Origin: Rostrohypoxylon terebratum
Taxonomy: Eukaryota > Ascomycota > Sordariomycetes > Xylariales > Hypoxylaceae
Length of the DNA: 64,000 nt
Direction: 5' to 3'
NCBI GenBank assembly: GCA_022497145.1
Contig: MU385855.1
Location: 1,392,632-1,456,631 of the forward strand
The notes under the pieces were generated by a model. It had not been told where the DNA came from. It worked only from the letters and a program-made list of their open reading frames with translations, and did no database searches. Position 1 is the first letter of the stretch. Each line of letters starts with the position of its first letter. Shown one piece after another: positions 11,575 through 23,031 of this stretch. The position numbers and the translations under genes are program-made.

Positions 11575-13353
11575 ATGTCTGACATTTTAGTTCTCAGAGG
11601 AGCTGAAGCTCTCCGTAGGGTGTCTTTTCGCAACGATATCCAAAGATTTCCAATTCTCACCCTAGCGGAGATGGCTGATTCTACAAGCCATCCCATACAA
11701 GCGCAGCTTGCTAAATCCGAAGGCGCTCAGACTGACGACGAGGCTGCCCTTACACCCGATGATACCACGTTTCCCTCCCCAAACTCATCGCCTCTCCAAC
11801 AAGCTGTGGTTGATCCCCCCAAGCTAGACGATGGACCTAAGAGCCCCCGGATGTCGAGGAATCCCTCATTCTCGGGTAGCAGCTCCTATCATGAGGACTG
11901 GGACTCATATCCTCCCTTAGACCGATTGACGGTTTTAGACCTACTCGACAATTTCGCTTTACCACAGCAATTGGAAAAGTTACAAAAAGGAATATCAGCT
12001 CAAACTGAAAAGGTCCGCAAATCGCGGGCCGCTCTCAAAACCAAAAGCCAGGAAGCGAGGGAGCGCATGGTCGAAGAATGGCGTCGACGAGTGCCTTCTG
12101 CCGATGAGCAATTAGAGAGGTATAGAAAACGTATGAAACAGAGCGTCGAAAGATTGGGCCGCAGATGGAACGATACCAAAGTTGTCACTTTGCGCGAGAA
12201 GCTGTCCTTCATCGGCGGCGTCATGAATATCTTCATCAGTGGGTATCTATTGGGCGCCTATCCCCAATATTTCCATCTTTGGTACGGAGCCCAGCTCGCG
12301 TACTTTATGCCGATCCGTTTCTATACCTATCGCCGGCGCGGTTATCATTATTTCTTGGCCGATCTCTGCTACTTCGTCAATCTTTTGCTCTCCCTCAGTA
12401 TCTGGGTCTTTCCGTCATCTAAGAGGCTATTCATCGCTGCTTATTGTCTAGCCTTCGGGAACAACGCCGTGGCGATTATTATGTGGCGTAATTCGCTCGT
12501 GTTCCACGACTTCGACAAAGTAACATCCCTATTCATCCATATTACACCGGTCGCTACCTTGCACTGCATTACTCACTTGTTTCCTCCCGAAGCGCAGCGC
12601 GAACGATTTCCCGCTCTCTGGGCCGTCAAAAACGCTCCTCCAGGCTCGCCAACCGCTTACGGAAATCTCATGTCGATGCTTGCCTGGTCTACCATTCCCT
12701 ATGCTGTTTGGCAGCTTAGTTATTATTTCTTCATCACTGTCCGGAGGCGCGAAAAGATCGCGGCTGGACGACCCACATCGTTTACCTGGCTACGCCGTTC
12801 GTACTCCAAGACCTGGATTGGGAAATTTGTGCTCTCGCTTCCAGATAACTTGCAGGAATTTGCGTTCATGATGATCCAATATATATACGCCGTGCTAACT
12901 ATGTTGCCCTGTCCCCTCTGGTTCTATAGTCGGTGGGCATCGTCAACTTTCCTCATGGTTGTCTTCACATGGAGTGTCTACAACGGCTCGACATATTACA
13001 TTGATGTGTTCGGCAAGCGGTTCCAGAAAGAGCTTGAAGAGTTGAAGGCCGAAGTTGCTAAGTGGCAGAACAGCCCCGACGGGCTTGGTTCTCCAACGAT
13101 GGCACCGACGCCGTTACCCGACCTTGAGAGGAAGAATGGCGCTGCGGACATAGAAGGAGCGGAGAAGGCTGTCCGAGTTCAAGACCCTGCCAGCGGACGA
13201 CGTTTAAGCGTAGATGAGATCCCGCTCTTACATGACGAGAAGCTAAACAAGGAGAAATGCTCCCCTGGAAGCAAAAATGCGGTGGCCAGCGGAGTTGACG
13301 GTGACGAGGATGCGCTCCGAGCAAGAAAATCTGCAGGAGCATCCCTATCATGA
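11575..13353 (+). CDS. GPC1: Glycerophosphocholine acyltransferase 1 (DUF2838 family)
   Basis: This multi-pass membrane enzyme acylates glycerophosphocholine to lysophosphatidylcholine using acyl-CoA (yeast Gpc1 activity, known for the family). It is a single exon. The first in-frame ATG is at 11575 (592 aa); another ATG at 11671 would give 560 aa, and I cannot decide between them. The N-terminal ~150 residues are Ser/Pro-rich and disordered, then a charged helical stretch (about 155-205) leads to the conserved DUF2838 core starting LREKLSFIGGVMNIFISGY (about 207-320), with FGNNAVAIIMWRNS and hydrophobic helices up to about 510. The C-terminal tail is hydrophilic. Convergent with CDH1. Confidence 0.9.
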   Translation: MSDILVLRGAEALRRVSFRNDIQRFPILTLAEMADSTSHPIQAQLAKSEGAQTDDEAALTPDDTTFPSPNSSPLQQAVVDPPKLDDGPKSPRMSRNPSFSGSSSYHEDWDSYPPLDRLTVLDLLDNFALPQQLEKLQKGISAQTEKVRKSRAALKTKSQEARERMVEEWRRRVPSADEQLERYRKRMKQSVERLGRRWNDTKVVTLREKLSFIGGVMNIFISGYLLGAYPQYFHLWYGAQLAYFMPIRFYTYRRRGYHYFLADLCYFVNLLLSLSIWVFPSSKRLFIAAYCLAFGNNAVAIIMWRNSLVFHDFDKVTSLFIHITPVATLHCITHLFPPEAQRERFPALWAVKNAPPGSPTAYGNLMSMLAWSTIPYAVWQLSYYFFITVRRREKIAAGRPTSFTWLRRSYSKTWIGKFVLSLPDNLQEFAFMMIQYIYAVLTMLPCPLWFYSRWASSTFLMVVFTWSVYNGSTYYIDVFGKRFQKELEELKAEVAKWQNSPDGLGSPTMAPTPLPDLERKNGAADIEGAEKAVRVQDPASGRRLSVDEIPLLHDEKLNKEKCSPGSKNAVASGVDGDEDALRARKSAGASLS

Positions 13354-14324
13354 AACGTCTGTTGGATACGCTACCTTTTACGGTGAAACGTGTTGGGAGA
13401 CATGTTTGAAGGGACGTATTCGCTTGAAGGGGCGTATTCGGTGACCTGGGCTGGTGAACGATTGGTCCAATACCTCCTACTCAGGATCATAACGTGGACT
13501 GTCGGTGTTTAGGCGATAATTCAGTTATAGTACGTCGTTATGGTGCTATATTAGACTCGTTGGAGCGTGCTAGTTTATATCTTCTCTAACTCGGAGTCCC
13601 TACGGGTACGCGTTACAGCATCATGATTATCGTTATTATTAAAGATTGTTTCAGCAGACATCTCGATACCCTTTTATATCAATACACAATAAATACGGAG
13701 TTGGAATTCGGTGGAGAAAGAATAATTCAATGGAATTTAATGAACAGCACTTTTAAAAAAAATTTAGGATGCGAAGACATTCTCATCCATTACCGCCTAC
13801 GAAGTGGATATTGTAACTCAGATCACACGCAGAGCCACAACAACCATTGAAAGACTTATTTTGCTACGCTTTTTTCTACTCTACAGCGCTCCTAATAATG
13901 CCTACGATGATGCTCCCGAACCGAATGAATTTTTGTTAGGTTCCTCAATTGATCCTGCTAATGGTTTCCTACCCATAAGGAGCCTGCTTCCCACCTCCCT
14001 CAACGCCTTGCTGCTCATAGATGAAAAAGGATTCCTCGTCACCGCCGTCACCATCACCACCATTATCATAAAGGCGGCCGAATGCAAATTAGTGAGCTAG
14101 ACAACCCCCCGCCGCCGCAGCAATCGAGCAATCATGAAACCAGCCCTTCTTGCTCCGCGGAGTTTCGTAAATGTGAAGTTCATGAAAACGATAACGCCGG
14201 TGGATGCAACTCAACTGTACAGATGACCCCCATTGAAAACGCCAGAAATTGAAGAAGGAAGATTGGTGTGGCTGTATGGGGTTTGTCATCCTCCCGTATT
14301 CACTGATGAGAAACTGCCAGCCTC
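13354..14324. other. Convergent intergenic gap GPC1/CDH1
   Basis: This ~970-bp stretch between two stop codons is probably 3' UTR of both genes. Overlapping open frames at 13804-14100 (+) and 13902-14087 (-) have no family resemblance and no splice support. No GTAGGTACC repeat cluster is present. Confidence 0.5.
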
Positions 14325-16409
14325 TCAGCGAATCACGCCCCAGTCGCTCAACCGCCCTCCGCCGCTGTCGCTGTCTTCTCTCTGGCCCGGTCGACGTCCG
14401 AACACGGTCCAGAACCGCAAAGTCTCATCACCGGCTCCTGTCACGATGGTCCGTCCGTCCGGGCTCATTGCCAGATATAACACTCGGTACGTGTGACCGG
14501 TAAGACTGACTACCTGGGTCATGGCGGGATACTTCCATACAACGATTTGGTTCTGACTGTAACCATGGGTTGAGACGATCTCATTCGAATTTTTGGACCA
14601 CGAAATGTTGCACACCTGACTTCCCGTGTCAACCTCGTTGATGACTGATCCACGTACTGTGTCGTGAAATATTATCCTCCGGTCGGCCGTGCCACCACCC
14701 GAGGCAAGAAGTCCACGTTGATGAGGTGACCAAGCAATTGCCTTGACCGCGGCCGTGTGATCCGAGAATTTCCAAAGAGGAGCCTCAGAGAGCTTATCCC
14801 AAACCATAAGCTTATTATCGTTACCTCCGCTCGCCAGTTGACCATCTTCGCAATTCCACTTCAACCCGCACACCTCCTGCTTATGGCCCATGAGCTTCCG
14901 CATCCATTGATCCGGAGCTCTCACGTCGCGATGGTAGATAAGTCTGTCTCGGGATCCTGATGTGAGAATGTGCGTATTCCAGGCCATAGATCCTACACGC
15001 GCCGTATGTCCCGTCATTGTTCTTAGACGCCTAGTCTTCTCAGCATCCCAGATCTGAACTAAACCCTTGCCGGTCCCAATGGCGATGTGTGTGCCCTTCT
15101 GAATCCAGGACACGCTAGTTACAGTATCGTCCTCCAGCGTGCAAAGCTTATTGACTCGACTCGTCTGTGCATTCCACATATAGACACTCGATCCCAGGCC
15201 AACACCTAAAACATTAGCACTACCCCAATCGACCAAATTAAGATAGAAGTCGTCTGCTAGCTCCGGAGCGTCCAAGACCTTGTATGGCACTTTGCTGACC
15301 GCACGGGGCTGGCGTCGAGGGCTTAGCAACATTTGTTGGCTTCCAAACCGAACTGGAGATATACTGTATATCTCTGATCGGATATCCAGATTGGGACCAT
15401 GCCTGCTCTGCGGGGTGCGATTTGGTGTCGGGTGGCCTGCGATGTTAGAATGATGTCGAGGTGACATGTAAGAGAAGAGATTCTTGTGCGGTGTCGATGG
15501 TGTGAAGGTCGAAGGCAAGGAAGGTGGTGGATTGTTGGGTGGCGTATGGGATCTCGTGCCGTCGTGAATATGTGTTGAGTGGGATGAGCCAGGTAAGTTG
15601 TTGTCTGGTGATAATGCTTGAGGGACGGCCTGTGGTATTGTGTTTTCAAAGAGTTCTGCTCTCAGAACCGTCGAGAATATTCGATTCGCCTCTTCCGCTG
15701 AAAATGGGTGAGATTGATCAGCGTTGCATCTTGACGCGGGACAGCTAGGATAACTTACTCTTCTGGAAGTGAAGTTCGCCATGAGGGGTACGCTTCTTTT
15801 GCCGGGAGGGCGTTGCTGGAGAACCTTCTTCGTGTAAAAGGCTGAAGCTGGCCTGAAGATCTTGGCCCGAGCGAGAAGGAATGAATCTGTCAGACTTAGC
15901 ATGTGCTAGCTTTTTGGACTGAGAACCCATATCTAAAGAAATCCAGAGCATAGGAATTGTGTTATGAAACGTATTTGTAGAGGGTGGAAAATCTCCCACA
16001 ATGGTTGGGGTGGAAATTAGAAAGTAGAAATTTAAAAAAGAAGAAAAAAGTCACGGCAGGAAATGAAAACATAATGTTTCACTCACCTGTCAGCGTTGAT
16101 TCGTTGTCTCTTTCGGCTCGGACTAGCACCAGGTGTGCTTTCTCGTCTCTCTCCAGAGAGTTCCCTGGAAAGGGCTCGCGTCAAATTCTCAGGGTCAATA
16201 CCACCAATACTTGAGCCTCGACCACTACGACGGGCACTTTTTAGCTTGGCACCATCCCCATTATTCATCACCTGCAATGTTCCTCGATCTGATGGCGGAG
16301 GAGGGGTTGCTATTCTTGATGGCGTTCGGATTGAAGGGCTAGTCGTGTCGTGAGCTTGTCGTTTTAGAGATGACAGTGCCATAGGCACCGGGTCGGACTC
16401 CAATGTCAT
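14325..16409 (-). CDS. CDH1: APC/C coactivator Cdh1/Fizzy-related (WD40)
   Basis: This is the substrate-recognition coactivator of the anaphase-promoting complex, acting in late mitosis and G1. Exons on the minus strand: 16409-16087, 15886-15759 and 15697-14325; introns of 200 and 61 nt; 607 aa. Residues 1-106 are basic and rich in Ser/Thr-Pro sites suited to CDK control. The C-box DRFIPSR (107-113) is completed exactly at the first splice junction. An N-terminal segment with QKTEEANRIFSTVLRAELFE spans the second junction. Seven WD40-type repeats fill about 290-590, including the Cdh1-typical RDRLIYHRDVR and GGNDNKLMVWD. The protein ends in Ile-Arg, the IR tail that docks on the APC/C. The start is the first in-frame ATG after the upstream stop. 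An ATG inside the first intron could give a shorter product (see findings). Confidence 0.94.
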
Positions 16410-19400
16410 TTTGTATTCCCTGCACTGCACTTCGTATTCAGATGTAGATTGTGAGATAGATTTATCACAAAGAGTAATGAGGGTAGATTCACATAAAAGT
16501 GAATGAATATGATAGTTCTGAATCGTCTAGAATTGTGTTTGTTATGGGATGTTTGTACTTGGAGTGGGAATCGCCAGAAACAGATGCGAGGGCAAAGCGG
16601 AAATGTCGTATTAAGCGATAGAATATGAAGTCGTCGCCACGTTGTTGGCAAAGTGATCGAGAATCTCCTGGGAATCCCCTCGGGGTTTGCAAACTTTCCT
16701 AGCGCATGCTCTTCTGAGAAAGATGAGTTCAAATTGGACGCTGGTCGGGGAATAGTGAATATGCAATCGTATTTGGAGGAAAGGAAAGATCGTGGCGTTG
16801 GAGCGCTTAGTTTTTCAATTGTAAATTATCCTGGCGACGGATCCTAGTGACGGATAGATGATGAAGGGGGGAAAAAAACAAAAAGTAAAAAACAAAAAAA
16901 AAAAAAATACTACAAAGCGCTAGGTAGTATTTGAATTTCCAATTAATAAGGACAGGTAGTTTTAAACTTTTCTGCTAAGTTGTCGATGTCACAAATTTTT
17001 GGCAGGTGGGAGGTGGGAGGTGGGAGGTGGGAAAAAGACGTGGAAAGACGTGGGTGATTGACTATCGTGGATTATGATTGAGGTTGAACGGCAACGGCTG
17101 AATGGACCATTGCTAAGGTAAGGAAGGTGGACGGTGGGCTCTATGCTCCCCCCAAATCCCCATACCTCTGCTTTGAATGCGGGCGCGCGACTTGACTTGA
17201 CTTGCAATGCAGCAACGACACCAAGGGGGAGGTACTGTACCAGGTAGGTGCTAACTAAGTACATCAGTACTCAAGTCTCCACTATTAAGTAATGCTACCT
17301 ACAGTACCTAGTAGTACCTAGTATCAGTACAGCATATTGGTGAGCCTTTAGGTAGGTAGGTATGTATGTATGTACCTGCAGTTCATCCTAGAACACGCGA
17401 GATGCGTTGTACCGGGTTATAGTCAACATTGAACACATCCTACTAGGTACTATATATTACATGTAATAATTATTAGATGACATCTGGAATAATTTAAATA
17501 CAAAATGTCATTACGTAGAAATACTTACATTACTATCACATACGATCATATGAAATACTACTAGGTAATACATAAGCATTTCCGTACATACCTAAATACA
17601 TCTACTATAATAGGTAAGTACTTATGTATGTACATTGTAAGTATGTAGGTATTGGATAAGTTACTAGGTATGTACTACTACCATGTACATACATACCATT
17701 AAGTGGAGGGAAACGCGTGCGGTAAACAGCCTCTATAAAGTCGTACCTACATTCACGCTCTCTAGAGGTTTAAAATCAATAACATACAATTGTGGAGGTT
17801 GGGTATAACATTTGGTTTGAGCGGAACAATAACAAAGCCCTCCTGACGGATCATATCACCCTGTAAGTAATTCAACACGTCTTGAAATGGGGCCTGTTGT
17901 GCGGCCTAATTCGCGATGCAAGATTGACGAGACGCGCTGTCCTCCCTTTTTGACAAAATGCTCACAACAGAAGAAAGCAAAGCACACGCGGGATTGCCCC
18001 TCGCAGCGCTCTTAGACTACTGTATTTGTACATAGCGCGGTTGTATTGTTTGTTTTCGTTACTTATTTGGCCTAGATTATTTTTACCAGGCGACGCGCGC
18101 GGCCAATTTTCCGACTGGCTAAACAATCCTCATTCAGGCCCCCACGGGTTGGCGTTTGGACAAGTACGACTGCAATAGGTACTTTACTATGTAGGTAGGT
18201 AACGCATACTTAGCTAAGCTAACAGTCACTTAAAAATAACAATACAATGTACTAGGTATATAATGGTATAATAGGTAGGTAGGTACTACCTATGTACTTG
18301 CGCAGTTTAATAAGGTTGCTCAAGCCTTATTTGAACTTAAGGCAGGACATCATCTATTCCACAGATATAGTACTCGTACTCACATACTACCTACTACTAG
18401 GTACTTAATAGTAGCAGCTTTGGTACATATGTATGTACCTATGTACCAGTACCTACGTTATAGTATGGTTACTGGTAGGAGCAGCGCGTCAAGAAGTGCC
18501 CTAATCGCCCTTGCCACCACCCATATGCATCCACAGAAAAAGTAGGCGAACCTTGGCATCGGAGTGGCTTACTCAAGGCCATCTGGAAGATAAACACTAT
18601 GTACGTCATGGCTTATTATGCTTGCTAAAGCTCATACATAGTAAAAGAGAAGGACCGAACTCTTCAATTCATGAAGGATATATACTTACATCCAATAATA
18701 AGTCAGGTTCTAAGAATTGGTGAGCGTTTTGATTAATATCACGATAAAAATGACGATCCTAACCCCTGAAAGGGGGCACCTTTCTAATTCTGTTATTAGG
18801 TAAGTTACGGTCCTTTTCCAATTCCAGCACAGAATATGAACCTTACATAGAGTTCCAACCAATTACCTGGTACATATTTAGCTTCAAGGTTCCAATTCCA
18901 AGGTTATACTGTGGACGTACCAGCTGCTTATATAATCACATACGAGTGATCTCTACTTCGTACATATGACATATATACCTCTTAACCTTTACCCCTATTC
19001 GATTCAGTCTGGTTGTCATCCGCTGATGACGCTGATGACAGCACCTTCGCCAAATGAACACTTCTCCAACCACTCTCGGAATATCAAAGTAACTATCTAG
19101 TCCGTGGCTTACAGTTCCGCCGGACACTCCGCAAGTCCCAAAAGAAAACTTAAATGGAGGATATAAGCCTTCCGTGAGTGATTTCCTAAGCTATGGACTG
19201 GTTATTGGTACGCATGATAATCATGCGTAAGACTTAAGTAGGCTAAGCGACTCACTATCTGACCTACTACTTACCTAGTAGTAGCTAATTCTTTACTTAC
19301 CACCAAGGCAACTAAGTACATCCAATGTCCGTTCAATCTTTCTTTTGTGATCGTGTGTGCGCGATGCACCAAGTCGAGAGTTTCAACGTAAGATAATGTG

Positions 19401-19737
19401 TCGGTGCGTAGAAGAAACACATTCCGATCTCCTGGGACCTGGGTTCTATGTTCCATCATGTCAACCACGTTCCCCAGAAGATGATTTTAGGACCTCTTTT
19501 CCTCCCTCGACGACGTATTTCTCTCATACACCTGCATTTACTGCCTATCCTTTCGCAGATCTTGAGGTTGCAAGTGTACCTGGGTGTTGAAAGACCATCC
19601 GAGGCATTATCCTTCATCCATCGAGGATTGGCAACCTGAAATTTAGTTTAAGAGGACTGCCATGTCTACTTAATAAGCTGCAGGAAACTCGATCAGTAAG
19701 GTAAAGTACGCCTGTTGTCGTCCTTTCGAAAATTGCA
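16410..19737. promoter_or_regulatory. Divergent intergenic region CDH1/RGS-LOV (3.3 kb)
   Basis: This is the largest gene-free stretch. It contains A-rich tracts (16865-16910), a G-rich tandem array (17008-17031, listed separately), and dense GTAGGTACC/TACCTA units at about 17225-17700 and 18180-18480. Scattered open frames of 60-78 codons (18511-18723, 19357-19590, others) show no domain. It should hold the promoters of CDH1 and the photoreceptor gene. Confidence 0.55.
17008..17031 (+). repeat. GGGAGGT tandem array, canonical G-quadruplex motif
   Basis: Four GGG runs (17008-17010, 17015-17017, 17022-17024, 17029-17031) are separated by identical 4-nt AGGT loops. This matches the G3N1-7 quadruplex pattern. 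It lies about 600 bp upstream of the CDH1 start codon; relative to CDH1 transcription it is on the template strand. Confidence 0.8.
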
Positions 19738-22186
19738 ATGTCCCATACATCGGCTTGTGCAGGTTCGCGCCGCAAGCAACGTCCAGCTTCACTCGCTATG
19801 ATCAGCAATCGTCACAGCGTGGTGAGTGTGCGGTCTTTTGCTGCATTTGAAAAGAATGACGATGAAGGCAAGAATGGAACAAATATCCACGAGATTTTAT
19901 GCAGGCGGTCAAGCTTGGGAGCTTCGGTTGCTGAAACAGTAGCATCTCCTGCAACATTTCGAAAGATATGGGCGGAAACAGCAAGCCTAACACTCTCAAA
20001 AATTCAACATTCTCAAACAGGTCGCCTGAATAGGTGGGTTGGTTGTCCCCTGATTGCCTTACAGACATTCTATTAATCTATCTATAGTGTCCAGAGCAAC
20101 CCTGAACGAAGCTGGGCTGAACTCTTTGCCATGCCGGCAACCAATGGGCATCATCTAACTGAACCATGTTCACCGTCCAGTCCAGATACGAGTTGTAAGT
20201 CTATATCCGTGTCATCTGATGCTAGCTTACATCGCAAACAATTCTTTACTATCGGTATCTAGGAACACCAACTCCTCCGTCACAGCACCAGTTCCAACTG
20301 TATGTTCAAAATTCAAAGTATTCTAGTCTAACCTAAAAACACATAGCATCACCCCACTCGGTTAATTTGAGAGAAAACTCGTCATCTTCCTCACCTGCGC
20401 TTAGAAGCAGCGGTATCTTCTATGGCCTTCAGAGCAAAGGATCGATAGACCGGGATGGGCTAGAACCTTTACTCGAGGAAGATATCGGCCCGTCTTCTTT
20501 CAATCTAGTCTCACCGTGTAGCGGTCCAATTTTTCGATACTCTTTAGAATCAAGGTCGGAAGTACTCTTCTCAAAAACCCATCTACAAGCCATCTTTGAT
20601 GACCCACTTCTGCTTCGAGGGTTTAGAGATTTTCTATATGCCTTCAAGCCGAAGTCCGTTCCTCTTCTAGTGTATTATCTAGATGCATTGAAGGCATCGA
20701 AGGCCATCTACTACGCGAATGCCGTTTCGCAATCCTTGGCTCCCATCCAAGGTCTAGAATTCAGTCGAGAAGCTGTTTCCAAAACCACCAATGAATCACT
20801 GCTAGAAAAGGCCGAGAAGGCATTTCAAACCTTGACTAATGAATGCCTGCCTGCCTATATCACCCACACATGGACTCAGATAGTGAGTATGACTGTAAAA
20901 AGACGAATCACAGGTGCTTTGCCCGAGCATCTCAAAGATCTCTCTGATGGGCTGGCAGAAGTCTTTTGCTTGACAGACCCATCGAGGCTGGATAATCCTA
21001 TTATATTTGCTAGCAATGGTGCGTACTTGGATTCAGGGCATCCTCTGGCAGCAGATTGGCTAAATATTATATCATACAGGATTCCACAAGATGACACAGG
21101 TCAGTATAGCTTTAACTCAAAATCAGCATCCCTTCGCCAACTTCGCAGTACGTGGATGCGGGAAGAAAAACCTACCATATCCAACATTCCCTGAACGACG
21201 ATTACTGATCCGATATGTTTTAGTATGGCGTAGACTATGCCTTGGGCCAAAATTGTCGTTTCCTTCAAGGCCCATGCACAAACCGGTCAAGTATCAAAAG
21301 AATAAGAGAGCAACTGGAAGCTAAGAAAGAACATTGCGAAACGATCTTGAATTACCGGCGTGATGGAACTCCTTTCATGAACCTTGTTATGGTTGCGCCT
21401 CTAATCGATAATTGTGGTGTCGTTCGGTACCACCTTGGTTGTCAGGTAGACGTCTCAGGTCTGGCAAAGGAATGCGCATATCTCGAATCGCTTAGACGGG
21501 TCGTTCACTATAAGAATAGCTGGTCGGATCGAGAAGATGAAAACAAGACACGGCCTGGATTTTATGGCAAAGATGAGCTCCGCCAACTCGCAGAAATGTT
21601 CAGCGCCCGTGAGATGAAAGTGGTCTGGGAAGCGGGCGGGATTCCACCAAGCTCTAGTGATGAAATAGGAGAAGTCAGCTCATCTCGTCATCAACCTGGA
21701 TCGCTGGGCAACGATGTGCATTCGAGCCACCGTGACGCTGCTCCGGTACTCGATATCTCACCCTTGTCGGGTAGTCAGTTACGGAGTATCTACGACAATT
21801 ATCTCGTTGTACGCCCCTACCCGTCCCTGCGAGTTCTCTTCGCCTCGCCGACGTTGCGGTTCCCCGGCATGTTGCAAAGCAATCTCATGTCGCGTATTGG
21901 GGGATCACAGACTGCTCGCCAAGAAATCACCAAGGCATTGGCCGATGGACGAATTATCGCGACTAAGATTCGTTGGGTGACGAAGACGGATAGTTACGGG
22001 AAAGGAAAATGGATCCATTGTACACCTCTTTTCGGTGTGAATAGAGCAATTGGTGCTTGGGTGGTGATTCTTCTTGACGACGACGAAGACGCCACGACGA
22101 GGCGTACTCGAAGCGCGCCACCAGTGGACTCTCACACAAACAGGCAGAGATCTTTCGAAGACGATGTCGAGGATCGTCCATCTTAG
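19738..22186 (+). CDS. RGS-LOV-PAS blue-light photoreceptor (BcLOV4-like)
   Basis: Exons 19738-20033, 20088-20194, 20347-21018, 21080-21099 and 21224-22186 join in phase to 685 aa. A Ser-rich N-terminus is followed by an RGS domain (about 209-325: FSKTHLQAIFDDPLLLRGF, then helices to WTQIVSMTVKRR). A LOV/PAS domain spans about 336-443, beginning VFCLTDPSRLDNPIIFAS and centred on GQNCRFLQGP. Cys376 is the flavin-adduct cysteine; Asn375, Arg377, Gln380, Asn408, Asn418 and Gln439 match flavin-contact positions, so the photocycle looks intact. Helical linkers then lead to a conserved C-terminal PAS-like module (about 559-651, WIHCTPLFG). This RGS-LOV-helix-extra-domain order is that of fungal BcLOV4-type receptors, which bind anionic membrane lipids in blue light. 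Role in light-controlled G-protein signalling is inferred. The ATG chosen is the first in frame; upstream extension is possible. Confidence 0.9.
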
Positions 22187-23031
22187 TTCTATGGATGAGA
22201 AGGCAAATGTTGACGAGAATTGCCTTCTATCGGCGTCTTTGCCGGCATCAGCGATCCCTTCAAAGGGCTAGGGATGGTTGATTACACAGTCGTCTAGCAA
22301 GGTGAGACTGCACTTTTGATATGCGTCTCGCATTCGACTTCCGAGCTTCTTTCCAGCAGCCAATATTCTGCTCTAATGTATTAGTCTGATATATGTAATG
22401 AATATGATTCCTTCATGATTTAGAAGTGCTTATTGTGGAATGTGAGGTGCATGATTGGTGTATGATTAATCCCGATGGTCTCTGAAGCATGTCCCGTTCC
22501 CTCGTTCCCTCGACTTGCAACTGCTACCAAACTTGTTTTGGCCCTAATAGTAAAAGGTCGGGATGGAGAATCACGTGAATTATTTGATATTGTTTGATAT
22601 ATGTGTCACGCGAACTTGCTGAGATGGTACGTCCTATGATAGAGGCCGAAATAGTCGAGATGCCTCTAGGTTTACCAAAAAGGGGGGGGGCGGGGTCAGG
22701 GTGAATCACGCGCTTGAAAATATTAGATGGGCTTATCTATCACGTGTATTCTTTGGGCGAAACCATCGTCCAGAACCGCAATTTGCAAGTCTCTTATGTC
22801 TATCCCCATGGATATAAGAGCCGGTAGGAACCCGATATCAACGCCAAGCGCAGGTTCTGAGCGTAATCAACATGTATCCGCCGCAATGCTGAAATGACAA
22901 AAGAGAAGATCTGATCTAGCAAGACTACGCCGGGCGCATATTAAACGTTAGACTTGGCCATTTGGTCGAAGACGATATGGATCCCTATTCCACGGTGATG
23001 ACGCCCCCGCAAGCTTGAGCATGGTTGGTTC
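22187..23031. other. Convergent intergenic gap after RGS-LOV
   Basis: This ~845-bp region lies between stop codons and probably holds 3' UTRs. A G-rich tract lies at about 22681-22696. I saw no gene, tRNA or GTAGGTACC cluster. Confidence 0.5.

Noticed and set aside
13804..14100. 98-codon + frame and 61-codon antisense frame between GPC1 and CDH1.
   Set aside because: No family similarity, no splice or start context, and position fits 3' UTRs of convergent genes.
16865..16910. A-rich tract as a retrotransposon poly(A) tail.
   Set aside because: No upstream reverse-transcriptase sequence and no target-site duplication could be found.
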